Part shown: piece by piece, positions 1 through 14,448 of the stretch
How the letters are laid out: every line of letters starts with the position of its first letter
Position numbering within the stretch: the stretch's first letter is position 1
Assembly: GCF_014839805.1 (NCBI RefSeq)
Contig: NC_051142.1
Coordinates: 18,570,589 to 18,634,588 of the forward strand
Source: Manduca sexta
Lineage: Eukaryota > Arthropoda > Insecta > Lepidoptera > Sphingidae
DNA length: 64,000 nt
Direction of reading: 5' to 3'
Notes under the pieces: generated by a model
Told to the model about the DNA's origin: nothing
The model's database searches: none
The model's input: the letters and a program-made list of their open reading frames with translations, nothing else
Position numbers and translations under genes: made by a program

Positions 1-1340
1 CTTCTGACTCAAAATATAAATTCCAATATGTAATTTCTAATGACTTAATTAAACTTTGGACTTATGGAGTAATTATGTGGTTCATTATAAACATCGTAGC
101 ACAGTAATTTTCCTGATTTGTTGTCTGATTACGAAGTCCTGGTGCCTATCTTTCGGCTTCATTATGAGCTCCACTTTACTAAAGGGTACTTTCTAAATGC
201 AAATGCTTAATTTTTTTAAGAATTTGCATTTAAAAAGTGAAAATAACAATTTGTAAAATTGCCGTTAAAATTTGTTAAAAATGTTTATTTTTTTTTTATA
301 ATTACAAAATGATACATATAAACAATTTCATGATGAATTCTTATATATTTAATAATAGAATTCTTCATTTATCATAAATTCATAAATCATAAGTTACATT
401 CCAATTAGATAATTAAAGCGAAAAGATCAAAATTGATAGTCTGACTATAAAGATAGCCGACGCGCTAACTCTATGCACACAGCTACGCACGCTGTCTGTG
501 TGAGTGAATTTTGCGAAGAATTACCTATAGTTGACTTCACGCGCGGCACGTAAACGCTCTTAAAAATTCGCTATATCGCTCATCAGGCAGCCATCTGCAA
601 CTCTCGTCATTCTTTATAAAAAAAAATTGTTATTCAAACCGGAGTCGCGGTTGTTGCAAAAAATACACTAACAACGAAGCAGTAATAATATGCAAATTAG
701 TGACCGACTTTTCAGCTGAAGCCGAAAGGAAACCGAATTTCGGCTTTCGTGTTAGTTGGGCTCGAAACCGAAAGTTAAAACTGACCAAGTGTCGGCTTCC
801 TGTTGCGTTTCGTGGAGTGAGTAGTAAGAATAATGAAGTAATTGTCTGGGAAGATACCATCTAGGCAAGCGTGGTACATCGTAGCTTACTTCGTCACTTA
901 CCAATAATAACGATGTAAATATTTAAAAAAAGGGCACGATAATGAAAATACTTTCGATTTTAATTTCCGACACACGAACACCACTTTCGGACTTCGGGAA
1001 CAATCGTGAACGAAATAAATGATTTGGCCGAAACCGCAACCCAGTCCGGTCTCTAATGCAAATAAATAAACTCGTATCGAGTTGAAATGTGCGCAGTTTA
1101 TTAAAATAACGGTGTGCTTTTAAATGTTACAACCACCGGTGTTCTAGGAAATGCACCGTTGTGCGAGATTTTATGCAGCAACACACATTTTGGAATAAAA
1201 ACTGCGGTAATAATTAGCGCGTTGGCTTTTGTCGTCAGGGTAATGAATAACACTCAAGTCTGAACAACAGTAGCGAAAGGTCCTTTAACCCGATTCCTTC
1301 CAAGCCCTTTTGTAATTTATATAACATCCAATTATCATGA
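1..1340. other. Left flank, no gene recognised
   Basis: AT-rich non-coding sequence. Short GC-richer islands lie near 470-560 and 715-830. Open frames are short with no recognisable domain and no splice-linked partner. It may be distal upstream DNA of the RhoGAP gene or intergenic. Confidence 0.6.
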
Positions 1341-1655
1341 GCAGTGATGGCCTAGTTGGTTGTGGAACGGACAAAGACAAATGTCCGCAGGTTCAAAACC
1401 CAAGGGCACACACCTCTGACTTTTATAAAAATTATGTGTGTATTCTTTGTGAATTATCGCTAGCTTTAACGGTGAAGGTAAACATCGTGAAGAAACCTGC
1501 ATACCTAAGAAGTTCTCCATAGGAATTTCGAGGGTGTATGAAGTCTACCAATCCGCACTAGGCCAGCGTGGTGGACAAAGGCCTAATTCCTCTCAGTAGT
1601 AGAGGAGGCCCGTGCTCAGCAGTGGGACAGTATATAATACAGGGCTGATATTATT
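1341..1655 (+). repeat. tRNA-derived SINE, family A, near full length
   Basis: The head has tRNA-like promoter boxes: an A-box-like GGCCTAGTTGG and a B-box-like GGTTCAAAACCC. The body carries stretches seen again at 15.1, 29.3, 31.9, 36.9 and 62.9 kb, such as the GTCTACCAATCCGCACTAGG and AGTAGTAGAGGAGGCCCGTG blocks. The tail ends in CAGGGCTGATATTATTATAT. I infer a Pol III SINE common in Lepidoptera; the family name is not assigned. Confidence 0.8.
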
Positions 1656-1789
1656 ATATATATAATTATCATTACACCGAGCGCGTTTATGCATAGAAGT
1701 ACTTATATGTTGTGTTGGGTTCCCTGTCAGAAAATTTCAACTTTCGTCACTGCTGGACAAAATATGTACTTGGTGAGTACAGACGGCCT

Positions 1790-1945
1790 GCGTCGGTGGC
1801 GTAGTCGTGTAGAGTAAGCGGTACGTCAACCGCGTTGAGGTCTTGGATCGAATCCCGGGTTGGGCAGAAACGGTTTTTTTGCGCTGTATCACTGGGCTAA
1901 GGTTATACTTACGCGGCAAATGGTATAACCCGATGGAGTATATGC
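1790..1945 (+). repeat. tRNA-derived SINE, family B
   Basis: It starts with GTCGGTGGCGTAGTCGTGTA and has a B-box-like GGATCGAATCCCGGGTTGGG. The same head recurs near 5771, 18680 and 63885 on + and at 30.4 and 43.0 kb on -. The body is degenerate. Confidence 0.65.
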
Positions 1946-1989
1946 ATATGTAATAAATATTGAGTAGAGCATGGCAGTAAAGTCCTAAA

Positions 1990-3074
1990 GTCTGCACTTT
2001 ACAAATAAATATTGAATACGTGACGTCACCCCATGAACCGGCAACCTCTCGCCACCATTCCGTCCGAAACAGTTGTTTTACACAATCTTCAGACGATGCA
2101 GCACGTCTGGCCCACTGACCGGCATCAACACATTAACATAATCTTTATACATTATGTATGAGATGGTGAGTCAAGATTTTGTGAATGTATACTCGCTATG
2201 TATATTCAAGATTCCACCTGGATAGATTAGCTACTAAGGTGTTGTTTATTTCTGCCGTCAAGCAAGCTGTATGCAAGCACTGAAGATTTGCAAGTCATTA
2301 CTCAACATGATCGAACCTTATTTAAAGGTAGGTAGGTTATCCCAATGCCATAGTTTAATATGACAGAATAGCGTGACGAGTTGGCCGCTCGTCTGACGGC
2401 AAACGCGTTCTTATAAACAGTAACAACGCCATCGGGAACGTACAGCCTGATCAGGAAAATATAAAATTTCTTGTACTGACGACGTTAATTTTAAAACGAA
2501 AAGCAATAGTGGCGCCCCCCAAGGCAGGTTTTTTACTTACCTGGTCAGGCTATAACTACAGTCGTAGTGGTTCTTACTATGATACAAGCGTAATGCATTG
2601 TATTTCGCTACTCAGAGTCTCAGATGTTCTTGAAAAGGCATGTGGCATAAGGCATCATATTTTTCAAAAGCAACAACTCGAAACACAAAACTCGCAGCGT
2701 CCAAAACTGATGAGTCAAACGAAATGTTTTGTTATCGCCGAGTGAAATCTAACAATCCGGTTTGTTGGAGTGTGAAAGAAGCGTGTTGTAACGAAGCTTA
2801 CAATTAACTTTTATGTTGTTTTCTAACTGGGTTTTAACTGTTATAAGGCCTGGCGTTATGGTTACCATTTAATATGCAACTGAAGAAATTGGGCTTGTTG
2901 TCCGGTTGATGCAAAAATTAGCCTGTTTGGGCACACTATCACCTTCCAATAACAGCATGGTACTGCATTGACAATCTAGAACTTTAAATGTGAAGGTCTT
3001 GTCTCGTAATGTTTAAGTAAATCTTAATCGCTAGTTGACGCATACAGCTAACACAGGCTGGATGTCGACGATCA
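1990..3074. other. Non-coding, no gene recognised
   Basis: AT-rich unique-looking sequence. Around 2375-2430 it weakly resembles the start of repeat family C (the GCCGCTCGTCTGACGG stretch). A 78-codon open frame at 2509 has no recognisable domain and is probably chance. Confidence 0.5.
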
Positions 3075-3831
3075 TCTATACTTACTATTATATAAAGCTG
3101 AAGAGTTTGTTTTGTTTGTTTGAACGCGCTAATCTCAGGAAATACCGATCCAAACTGAAAAATTATTTTTGCGTTGGATAGCCCTTTGTTCGTGGAGTGC
3201 TATAGGCTATATATATCATCACGCTATACCCATTAGGAGCGGAGCAGTAATGGCTAATCTCAGGAACTACCGGCCCAAACTGAAAAAATCTTTTTGCGTT
3301 GGATAGCCCTTTGTTCGTGGAGCGCTATAGGCTATATATCATCACGCTATACCCAATAGGAGCGGAGCAGTAAAAGCTAATCTCAGGAACTACCGATCCA
3401 AATTGAAAAAATATTTTTGCGTTGGATAGCCCTTTGTTTGTGGAGTGCTCTTAGTTATATATCATCACGCTATGACCAATAGGAGCGGAGCAGTAATGAA
3501 ACATGTTGCAAAAACGGGGACAATTTATTAGTTTTGAGAGCGTCCGTTGCGTGCGCTGCGTAAACGGTTAGTTATGTAACAATGATGTATGACGGGTTGG
3601 TCCTCTTAAAAAGTTCTAAAAAATATATTATAAAACAAAGTCCCCCGCTGCATCGGTCTGCCTAAACGTGTTAAACTCAAAAACTACCCAACGTATTAAG
3701 ATGAAATTTGGTATGGAGACAGTTTGAGACCCTGGGAAGAACATAGACTCCCGGGAAACTACTACTTTTATAACGGAAAACTTTAGCCTGAAAAACTTTA
3801 TAACGCGGGCGGAGCCGCGGGCAAAAGCTAG
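3075..3831 (+). mobile_element. Non-autonomous Helitron, copy 1
   Basis: It begins TCTATACTTACTATTATA and ends with the hairpin GCGGGCGGAGCCGCGGGC, then AAAAGCTAG. It lies between A and T, the usual Helitron target, without target duplication. The 5' half contains three tandem units of about 122 bp starting near 3130, 3253 and 3374. There is no Rep/helicase coding, so it depends on an autonomous relative. Two better-amplified copies lie at 12964 and 33780. Confidence 0.88.
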
Positions 3832-3857
3832 TTGAGGGATACAATGTCTTCAGCATT

Positions 3858-4025
3858 TTTGCTGGTGGCAGTATATATTTAATAACCGCCCGGATAGCGA
3901 CTACCGAATGAATACAAGGCGTTAAAACCCGCCAGTGGCCCACGTGTGTCGCATTCCAGGATCAGCCTGTGTATATCCGGTTCCAACAGGCCGGCATAAT
4001 TGTGTCGACTGTTAAAGGGTAATAA
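3858..4025 (-). repeat. Interspersed repeat family D
   Basis: The reverse complement matches sequence at 22186-22345 and 60095-60265, including an ATTATGCC segment and the GGTTTTAA...GGTCGCTATCC segment. It shows no coding potential and the class is unknown. It starts just after Helitron copy 1. Confidence 0.65.
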
Positions 4026-4224
4026 CCTCTTGTCAGTCGATATTCTACTGGTCCCCACTTCACTTACCATCAGGTGCCGCGAGACGTCGCTTTACCGTGC
4101 ACGACTAAAAATTTTTTTGGTCTTTACTTTTTACTTATTACGTCTGCATAGGTGCAATGTAAGCTTCGTACCCCTGAGATTATCTAAAACTATGCAGGGA
4201 ACAGTCCAATACCTACTGCTGCTT

Positions 4225-4370
4225 ACTATCAGGTCTTATTTGCCCTGCTGTCTTCATCACAAGAAGACCACAGCTGAACAAAGACATCCCCTAAAGATTT
4301 CCAGTCCGAATGATGTTAGAAATGGCTTGCGTCCACAGAATCCCTGTTACTTTTATCATGCCGTCATGCC
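4225..4370 (-). repeat. Degenerate LINE 3' fragment (family E)
   Basis: It contains CCCCTAAAGATTTCCAGTCC, the complement of the stretch preceding the stop in the LINE tail at 43620-43765, followed by a weak match. Heavily decayed. Confidence 0.4.
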
Positions 4371-5770
4371 ATGCCAGTTAAAAAAGTATTGCCATTAGTC
4401 TCTGGACCTCCCATCAAGATGTATTATGCAAGTTTTTTCGCGACAGCTGCTCGTTTACCGCTACCGTAACGAGCCGGAATCGAACCGGTGTTCATCGAGC
4501 GCAACACCGGTTCACTTGCGTACTGTTGTGTAATGTTTGTTTAACAGTTGTTATGTATACAAAGATAACTGTTACTATTGTGGAGAATAGAAATGGATAT
4601 GCTATTCATTCAGATGTTTTTTTTAAGGCAAACGAGTAATATTCCGAGTGATCAGCAGTAGCAAAGGATGAAATTTTTCGAAAGAGAAGTCGACAACATA
4701 TTGTTGGTACTGCTCATAGGCATTAATGCGGTCTGGAAGCCGGCAGGAATCGGGTTATATGAACCCTTAGCCACTGGTGATCAATGAGCCCCGTACATAA
4801 GATACTGGATATCGTAAGCAAATTGCGTATAAATTGCAGATTAATGAAAATCTGGCAATCATAGAGAGACTCAATGTCTTCCATTGGCGGTGAATTGCAC
4901 CTTTTTGAACTAACCATCAGCTCAACTATACCTGATAGATACAACAACACTATTAAAACAACATAAACACGTTGAATCGCAGTTCGCGACGCCGTCGGAC
5001 TTCCGCGCAGTGTCGCGTGCGAAACTCGCGTGTTTATTTTTTCGTTTTTACACTAAGCAACACCGTCGTAAAATTGATATGAATTTGAATTTCGAACACT
5101 CCCTGCATGACGTTAGAGTTCAGTGTTGCCAATTGAAATATCGCGTGAGGCATGGTAGTTTTTTTTTTGTGGCGTATTAACACGGCTCATCAACGTAATA
5201 CGGTGTAATTGATTTTCATCTAGCGTGTGCGTGTGGGTTTGTTTGCAAATATTAAACTTTTTGCTTACTAAAAGGTATGAATATTTTGTGTGTTTGTTGG
5301 TCAGTCGATACGTAGCTGCTGATTAGTTGTATACTTCACAAACTGATATTATATTTTATACCTAGTTGGATACCAACCACCAAGAAGAACCCGCCATAGC
5401 GTATCATTACAGCAAGTAAGTCAAATGAGCAAATTTCAGCCAATGTTGAGTTCATCACGCATCTTACCTTGTTTGGTTAGTATGTATATAAGAACTGCAC
5501 TGATATCGCCATCAAGTATAAGTAATTTATCAGTGCCGGCATTAAAAAAAGACCTGAAATAGATTGATACTGTTGTATTATCATTAGTCCTATATTAAAT
5601 GTCCATCAGTGTATGTATTCCCTTTAGTAAGGCGTAGTGTTATTAAAAACGTTGATTGGTTTCTATGATTGCGTTCTAACTGTTACGTCGGACAGTTATA
5701 TTCAGTAAACACGCGGCGTAACGTGCGTTGGTACTTGTTGATTGAATACCTGCTAATTAAAAAAAAACTC
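4371..5770. other. Non-coding; small CpG-rich patch
   Basis: No gene recognised. Near 4473-4495 the minus strand reads like a tRNA T-arm plus acceptor end, but no full cloverleaf can be built. Around 4975-5035 there is a CpG-rich patch that could be a distal promoter, with no further support. Confidence 0.45.
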
Positions 5771-5996
5771 CCTCAGTGGCGTAGTTGTACTGCATGCGCG
5801 GTACGGCACCGCTCTGAGTTCAAATCCCGGGTCGGGCAAAGTTATATTTGGGTTTTTCTGCTCAGTATCAGCTCGGAGTCTGAAATTTGTGCCCGAGATG
5901 GCGATAGGCTCGCCACCTCTAACACTATAGGACGAAACACACTTGGCGAAAAATGGGTGCCCTGGTTGCGCCGCTGCATACCCGTTCGGGGATAAA
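5771..5996 (+). repeat. tRNA-derived SINE, family B, best copy
   Basis: The head is CCTCAGTGGCGTAGTTGTAC with a B-box-like GAGTTCAAATCCCGGGTCGG, followed by a conserved body (GATGGCGATAGGCTCGCC). It ends near CCCGTTCGGGGATAAATGTG. This is the most complete family B copy in the window. Confidence 0.78.
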
Positions 5997-8900
5997 TGTG
6001 TGATGTGTGTGTGTTTGTTTAAAAGAAAAACTATTTTCGTTGTAAACTGATGACGATGTTCTCGTGGGTGTTTGTAAATCAAGAGATTAAGTTTTATATC
6101 TTTCTCAAGTGTCTATCATTTTGAAATACACAAAGATTTTATGGATATTCGCGCGTTATGTAAATCTACTTATTTTGAAACGTTGAGCTTACTTAAGATT
6201 TAAGAGTGATCTACTATATACGGTGCTCAGATTGGTTAACTGAAATTCTTCAACCTCTATCACCGTGGGACATTATTTAGCTCGGCGATTCATTGTACCG
6301 CTTGGGAATATGCCTGCCTCTGATCGGCAGAATAAAAGCCGATGCTTGTAATTGTTGTGTAACGAAATATTTAATCGACTTCCCAGAAACCTTGCCAAAG
6401 GTTGTCCATAAAATTATCAAATTATGAGACCCTGATCATTGAAGTTATTGATGAGCCAATAACTAACGAACTTCGTTAAAATATTCATAATATTGTAACA
6501 CGACGAAAGACGATCCAAATACGTAGAAAACATGTTTTTATACACAATAGTGGAGATACAGGGTGTTTCCAAAAAATAACAGAAGCAGCTAGGTTATGTA
6601 GGATGGTAGAGTAAAAGAAAATAAAGGTATGATAACGTGTCATGGTTGTTCATTATTACGTTTCAAAATTGTTTGAGTACTAACATTAAAATAATTTGTT
6701 TGTACGTTGTAACTATCATAATTGTGAGTCGATAATATAAGTGTAGATATGTTCAATAATATCCATTGATTTTGCATAATATATTTTTCTCCAATCCTAC
6801 TAAACTAGTTTTACAACACCATGTATCTTTTTATTTTTAATTTTTGATGAAGACGCAATCTGGGTCGACATATTTATAAATTTTATACTGGTTTTAGAAT
6901 CTTTCAAATACAATAAATCACGTTTTCTAAAACGTTTTTAGCTTAACACCTATATTTTTATAACATAGCGGTAGTTTTGAGTCTAACAGAAAGTCCCATA
7001 AAGTCATGTACTGTTGTAACTGTTGTTATTTCATTATACAGGTGTTGCAAAAAAGTAATTTTACACGTGACTTCACACATGATATATATGTTTTTGAATT
7101 TATCTGGCTTAGAACCTCTCGTGGTATTTAGAAGTCCGCCATTACATTACAGTTAGCATTACCAGTTTAAATATTTCTAAGGCCAAACATTGTGCCATCT
7201 TTATTTTACCTTTATAATATAGATCATTGTAGCATAGATCCATACGAGACATTCGATACGTCGTAGTGATGCTTGCTATGCCCTACCACTTACTTTGAAG
7301 TACAAAGTTCTGATTACTTCGCTTCTGTATTCGAACAGTTAAGTCCCCTTCTCATCTAATCCAAAATATAAGTCTCACCGATTTCTTCTACTGACAATGA
7401 AAAGGATTTCAAAAAGGCGTTATATAATTGTCGACGTTATAAGATGCCATTCACAAATCACACTGACCTTGTTTCATAACAACGAAGATGATCAAAATAA
7501 TGTTAATGGGTGAAGTGACCTTTCCACGGACGCTAGTTCGCTCGCCTTGGATTAGGTGGCGCGGCTCGGCGTACCGGTCTTTCGACCTAACCGGTGTCCA
7601 GAAATATGTCAATGAATTTTATGTCAGGAACTGGATCATGAAACTTTTGTCGCTTTCATTCGGTAATTGAAACATATAAGAAGACATAAATGTCGGCTCT
7701 CGTACTATAGAGCATTGGACGAATTTTTATCATCTAGCAATGCATAAATTGCTTTAAATATTTTTTAAAAATGTAGTTACAAAACCTATGTTTTCACTTC
7801 TTTCCATCAGCTAATGATGGCTAAAAGAGTATATTTAGGCTTTTTATTCTAGTTACTATCAGTCTGAGCATATATTTACTTAAAATGTTATGTATTATGT
7901 TACAAAATATTTGAAGCTAGTACAGTTTAGAAGCCTTAAGGGATTTTTTCTCCACTGTCGGAAACCGCACCATCTATGCAATATGTTATGTATTTATTAA
8001 CACTACGCTCTTGTCCATGTTTCCTCCGTTCACGCAGAATGGCGGACGTAATTAATTCTCGATTGACACATAATCACTTTACGATAAGGTACCATTCCGG
8101 ACAATATGATAATACTTACAATCGATTGAATGTCGGTCCTTTAGATATATATAATCTAATATCCAATTATTTCTGGTAATTACATGATTTCATATTGTTT
8201 GCTATAAATTTTGTTGTATTTGATTCCATCACGCTGCCATGACCAGTTTAGACTTAGGCAAGTCTCTTTACAGCTTATTTGCACTTTACAGTACTTATCA
8301 CCCGATTTAGTAATTTAATTGCGTCAATTTAAAATCAAGAAATTGTATGACATTTTTTATGTCATAAAATCAATTATTTTTATTGCAGTAACTTATAGAG
8401 TAACAGTAACCTCGTATCGTCTTCAAATCTCAACTTGACTAGTCGTCATTGTGTCGTGGTATTGGAATCGTTCCTTTACCAACCATACGTGATGGAGCAC
8501 GTAGCACACGCAGTTGAAGTCGACGGAGCAATTAGCCGGCTTTGATTATCAGCACGCGTTGATGGCACTCCTTGCGCCGTGACTCATCTCAGACATGTAC
8601 GCTCTTCAAAATAGTTTTAGCAGGCGCGGTTATGCTGTTGTATTTGAAATTGGAACATTGTTGTCTATGGGATTTTTTATTTGTTTCTTAATGAGCATGG
8701 ATTTGTTTTTTCTGTTGGCAGTTACTAAAGCATCTTTTTTATACTGCTTTGATTAACTGTGTAAATAATATTAATTATATCAATAATAATTCCCCTGCGA
8801 CGCATATAAGCCCAGCAAAGTGTGTTTACTCTTGTTGGGTCGTTGCCTGATATATAAATGATAAATGCGGGAGGTTATGTTATTTAAACACTCAATATAT

Positions 8901-11900
8901 ATATGGTATTTGGGGTTTATAATTAGAATTTGGCATTTAATTTCATTTATTCCATAATAATATGCTATTTAACATTCCTATAGCCTTAGTCATGCTCGAA
9001 TAGACAATAAAAGATCTCATAATGTTGGTTCCCATTTTGATTATATTCACCTTTCGCTGGTGCCAAGCAAAATGTTTCTCTATATTACAAGAAAGAAATG
9101 TATTTGTTTTTAAATGCGCCTTATGACTTCATCATATAAACAAAGACTAAGCAATAAATTAAATTTAGCGTGAATGTAATGTATCGTTGTTAGAGATAAA
9201 AATAAAAATGTCCACTTCCTCCCAGCACGGGACAGTTGTATGGTATCCCGTCGATGGCGGCCATATTTAAATTGCGTCATACTCTCCGTATGCCGCGCAG
9301 ATGGGACACGAGGTTTTGTTAATTATATCTCAAAACTTAGTTATGCCAACTGCTGCAAGGAAGCCTTGCGGTTGAGCTTTCTCTGGGACAGAAGCACCCG
9401 ACTATTTCTGACAAGATCTCCCATCATGCACACGTACAATTAAAAAATCCCAATAAATAAGAATTGACGAAAGTTACGGAATAAATTTAATAAGTTATAA
9501 GGAAGGATGATCTTTAAATCACAGTCTATGAGTGTTAATTTTGGACAAAAGAGGTAATCACATGAAATAGGCTAATTACTTAATAAATGCTCTTATTTAC
9601 TACGTTTCGCCCCAAATTAATCATTTTCACTATATTCATAATAATTAATCACATTATATTTGTTTGTAACAATAGATAAAAGCCGGTAAAACTCGCTACA
9701 AAAAGTCGCTCAATCAATATGTCAAAATAGGGTGACATTTTCACACGTCGCGCCGCGCCGCTCTGCCTGTACGAAACGTAAACCGGTGTCGCTTCCGTCG
9801 CGTTGCGGGAAATGGATTATAATCGACGCGTTTGAAATTCAAAAATCGTATATCTTTCACTTGGATTTATTGCCATACTAAAATTATTTTGAATTACCAA
9901 AACGGTAGAAATATATTACAAAAGATCTCCAGGAATAAATTTTTACATAAATTAACTTCTTAATTATTTATTAAATTTATATATTTAAATATGAATAATT
10001 AGATCACTTATGTTATTAATTAAAACATGGATGTCTTACATTTGCATAGTTTACTTTCGGGAAGATTGGTTGTAAAAATTTGCATGAATCGAAAGATTTG
10101 GTATTACTAATTAATAATTTTAATAAATTGGTCTGGGTATTCGATAAAAAATTGAAGGTTTTTTTTGGTGCCACTATCCTCGTCTTTTGGAGAATTACTT
10201 GTACTTTTATAGCTGTTTACCTTTGCAAAGTCAGGAAGCTTTCTAAGTCCTTATCACGAAAAGCCGTTGGACTTTGCCAACCAATGAAATTTATAACGTA
10301 ATAAAAAAAAATACATGACAATGTGTTGCTCTTAGCATAACAGCTTGGGAGCGTGCTGTTGTTTTTGTAATATAAACGAGATGACGATGATTTTCTCACA
10401 ATGCGCCATGATTATTACGTTGCGGTGAGGGAACATGTGGGTTTTTGTCATCAGCTATGTTCGTCTATTAACGTGGTAATGATTCAGTTGAGTTCAGCCT
10501 AAAGAATCGTGAACGGATTTTGGTGCATGTGGGTGATTTAGTATTGTATTAATTTTGCTCACTGTGTTGGTGTCGCGAATTTATTATTTAAACTCACGGC
10601 TTCTATTCCTGAGGGCAGGAGCCGTATAATGATACCCAGGACATCGTGTATCTTTCCCATTATGTGATACGAGGTGAGTGTTTTGCCATATTGGATACTA
10701 TTATCTAAATGTTGGAATTAAATAAAATTAGTTTTCTTATTTTATTTAATTGGTTTATACTTTATACGTAACCTTTTAATATGAACATATCACATAATGT
10801 TTTTTTTTGTGAACAAACATGAAACTAAAATATTTTTCACTACGGATGTTCTTTTAATTGTTGCGTGAAAGATTTTTTTCTGTCATAAACAAAAGTAATG
10901 TTATATATTTTATCCATAGCAATAACTTTAGTCATCAAATCATCATCAAATACTTGGTGTGAATTAATCTCGTATTTAGCTTTCGCAATGGCTACAACTT
11001 TGTCACCTCCACTCGAAATACCACCTTAATGACATATGAATGACCTTAATTAATGGCTTTTGGTGCATTCATATAAGATTTATTATTTACTTGAAAACTT
11101 TGTCGTATAATTAATTAGCAACTCGCACCAAAGCAAATGTTTTGTTCTTTTTGTTTAACACTTAAAGCATCGGAATGTTTGCCGGCAAACATGAAGCTCA
11201 GGCAGTGAGGTTATTAGTATAAATTACCACATTTGGAAGTATGGCCATCCACCGCCAAATAAATCGAAGCGATCGGTTGACGCGTGCATTGTGCAACGGC
11301 TAAGGGCAACATCAATAAGGACAACAACTTTTTTATTTAAAGTTTGTAATGTTCCGGATTGAAGGGTATTTTAACCAGTATAATTATAGGCCATTATAGT
11401 AGTCATCATTTTGTGTCTCAGAATGGCTGTGGGAAGTATAAAAAAAGTAGGATTATTGCGCCGTCTCCGGTCAAACGAATAATAGCTAGATGATCATCGA
11501 AATCAGACAGTTTACATGTAGCTTATACATTGCGTGAGAAGCGTTCGTTAAGACGCTCCGAGTTCTTGTTAAATCACTCTAGTCGTTAAGTAAAGTAATA
11601 AATCTTATAGTTTGCTTCGCCATTCTGCCGCTTGTCAGAAAAAAGCATCCGTTTCCAATTTGTACGGCCAGTACTGTGGAACTGGTAGAAATTGTCTTGA
11701 AATTAGAACCACATTAATCTAGTACCAACGTGCCTGAGTTTTTAATCCTGACCACGGCCAACTACATTATACGCACACTGCCAATAAACATTTTGATTAA
11801 TGTTCTGTCAAATTATTTGACATAAGAAAGTATCAATACATTGTATATCACTCATGAATAATAATGTTCATTGTTAAGGGGACTTGTGATAGAAGACAGA

Positions 11901-12963
11901 GCACGGAGCTACTAATTTACACATGATATGACGTCACCACGTCACACCATGGTATTATGGTCGCTCCGCCACGGATCTATTAACGAACGGGACGACCTCC
12001 ACGGCGGTTTTAGAGAAAGTCGACGCTTTTACGATTGCGTGTGTGTGTGATGTATTTATCAGTGTTTGTGTATGTGTTTGGACTGCAATTTTATACCACT
12101 GTAGTTTTATAAGGAAATTGTATATTACAATTCTGTGGGAATAGGTTTGCTGTTTTTTTATTGTAATTGTGACTTATGAACACAGATTTTGTTTACATGT
12201 TTAAATATATAGAAAAGGTAGGTCGAAGCATAACATAATCGGCTGAAGCGCATATTTTTCAATCTTATTTTCCTTGTTTCAAGGGTCGGCAATATATTTA
12301 TCGATTCTTTAGTAGGTATTGTAGGTGTTAATTTCCCTATCAGGTCACTGACCTGGTTACATAGGTATGCTGAATTCTGCTATAAAAATACTCAAAAAGC
12401 AATTTGTTTTTAAATAAGTCCGTACCGCGTACAGAAGTTATTTACTGCCGGATCACGGATGTATAAAGTAAAACAGTTACACTGACAAGCTACCCACACA
12501 AAATATCCGCCCAAATTTTATTTCCTGAGATAAAAAGCGGAAAGTAAAATTTGAATTAGTAAAATCTTCATGTCTTTATGGGACGTAAAACTTATCAATG
12601 CGATAGATATTTCTATCCTAGGCAAGGTATTTTATACAACTCGATGACGAGCAAGGCGTTCGTCTGATTGTAAGGGCAGCGTTTGTCTATAAATAGTGGC
12701 AGAATCGACATTTCGCATTGGAAGTTAAGTCGCACTGTCTGTTACACTACTAGTGGCCACAATGACCTCACCAACCACAATTGTTTGTACACTGCTGCTC
12801 AGCTATGAAAAGCTTAAGTGCTGGTGATTACCCAAATACTTGACCTAGTCAGAATCGAACCTGTTAATCCTCTACTTACGGTTATTACTAGTGACTCTAA
12901 TCGGTCGTGATGATGTCGTGGGATTAGTAAAAATGGTTTTATAAGCGACAATTTATATGATAA
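5997..12963. other. 7-kb gene-free AT-rich region
   Basis: I find no exon pair or conserved domain here. A GC-rich patch at about 9745-9815, with clustered CpG, could be a regulatory element or promoter. About 12640-12690 resembles the head of repeat family C. The longest open frames (60-73 codons) look like chance. Confidence 0.5.
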
Positions 12964-14073
12964 TCTATACTATTTATATAAAGCTGAAGAGTTTGTTTGT
13001 TTGAACGCGCTAATCTCAGGAACTACCGGTCCAAACTGAAAAATTCTTTTTGCGTTGGATAGCCCTTTGTTCGTGGAGTGCTATAGGCTATATATCATCA
13101 CGCTATACCCAATAGGAGCGGGGCAGTAATGGCTAATCTCAGGAACTACCGGTCCAAACTGAAAAATTCTTTTTGCGTTGGATAGCCCTTTATTCGTGAA
13201 GTGCTATAGGCTATATATCATCACGCTATACCCAATAGGAGCGGGGCAGTAATGGCTAATCTCAGGAACTACCGGTCCAAACTCAAAAATTCTTTTTGCG
13301 TTGGATAGCCCTTTGTTCGTGGAGAGCTATAGGCTATATATCATCACGCTATATTCAATAGGAGCGGAGCAGTAATGGCTAATCTCAGGAACTACCGATT
13401 CGAACTGAAAAAATATTTTTGTGTTGAATAGTCCTTTGTTTGTGGAGTGCTCAAAATTATATATCATCACGCTATGACCAATAGGAGCGGAGCAGTAATG
13501 GCTAATCTCAGGAACTACCGGTTTCAACTGAAAAAGTCGTTTTGTGTTGGATAGCCCTTTATTTTTGGACCGCTATAAGCTATATATCATCACGCTATGA
13601 CCAATAGGAGCGGAGCAGTAATGGCTAATCTCAGGAACTACCGGTTTGAACTGAAAAATCTTTTTGTGTTGGATAGCCCTTTGTTCCTGGAGTGCTATAG
13701 GCTATAGATCATCATGCTATAACCAATAGGAGCGGAGCAGTAATGAAACATGTTGCAAAAACGGGTAAAATTATGAGTTTTGAGAGCTTCCGTTGCCTGC
13801 GCTGCGTAAACGGTTAAAGTTATGCAACAATGATGTATGACGGGATTGTTTCACTTAAAAAGTTCTAAATAATATAACAAAGTCCCCCGCTGCATCTGTC
13901 TGCCTTAACGTGTTAAACTCAAAAACTACCCAATGTATTAAGATGAAATTTGGTATGGAGACAGTTTGAGACCCTGGGAAGAACATAGGCTCCCGGGAAA
14001 CTACTATTTTTATAACGGAAAACTTTAGCCTGAAAAACTTTATAACGCGGGCGGAGCCGCGAGCAAAAGCTAG
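12964..14073 (+). mobile_element. Non-autonomous Helitron, copy 2
   Basis: Same termini as the copy at 3075: TCTATACT start, GC hairpin and AAAAGCTAG end, and an A/T target. Six tandem units of about 123 bp (starts near 13009, 13132, 13254, 13377, 13500, 13623) make it the longest of the three + copies. The 3' 330 bp is nearly identical to the copy at 33780-34802, suggesting recent activity or shared descent. Confidence 0.9.
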
Positions 14074-14448
14074 TTATATGTATATATTTTATGAATATTG
14101 CATGGCACTAAGATTACTTTTTTATAACTAAACCACAACAAAGCTGGCCTATAGGTACCTACTATAAACATATTGTTATGCATAATATGAAGTGCAGATA
14201 GGTTCAATACGGGAGTCTTGCTTCTATGCAATATTATGCAAGTTATGAACGAATACATAATTTAGTTATAAAATAGGTTGAATGATTTATAACATCATTT
14301 TGACATTTTATTAACGCTTCGTTAGTGTTACTTAGGCTTTATTTATGACGTTCTCAGTTCGGTCTCGGTTTTCGTTCGGACAGTGTAAATAATATTTGTG
14401 ACAAATGTCATTATGTTGTGATGAAAACCGCTGATCTTCGTGGTACCC

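Noticed and set aside
4473..4545. Possible tRNA gene on the minus strand
   Set aside because: The T-arm and 3' end look right, but no matching acceptor 5' strand or anticodon arm can be formed. Probably a SINE remnant.
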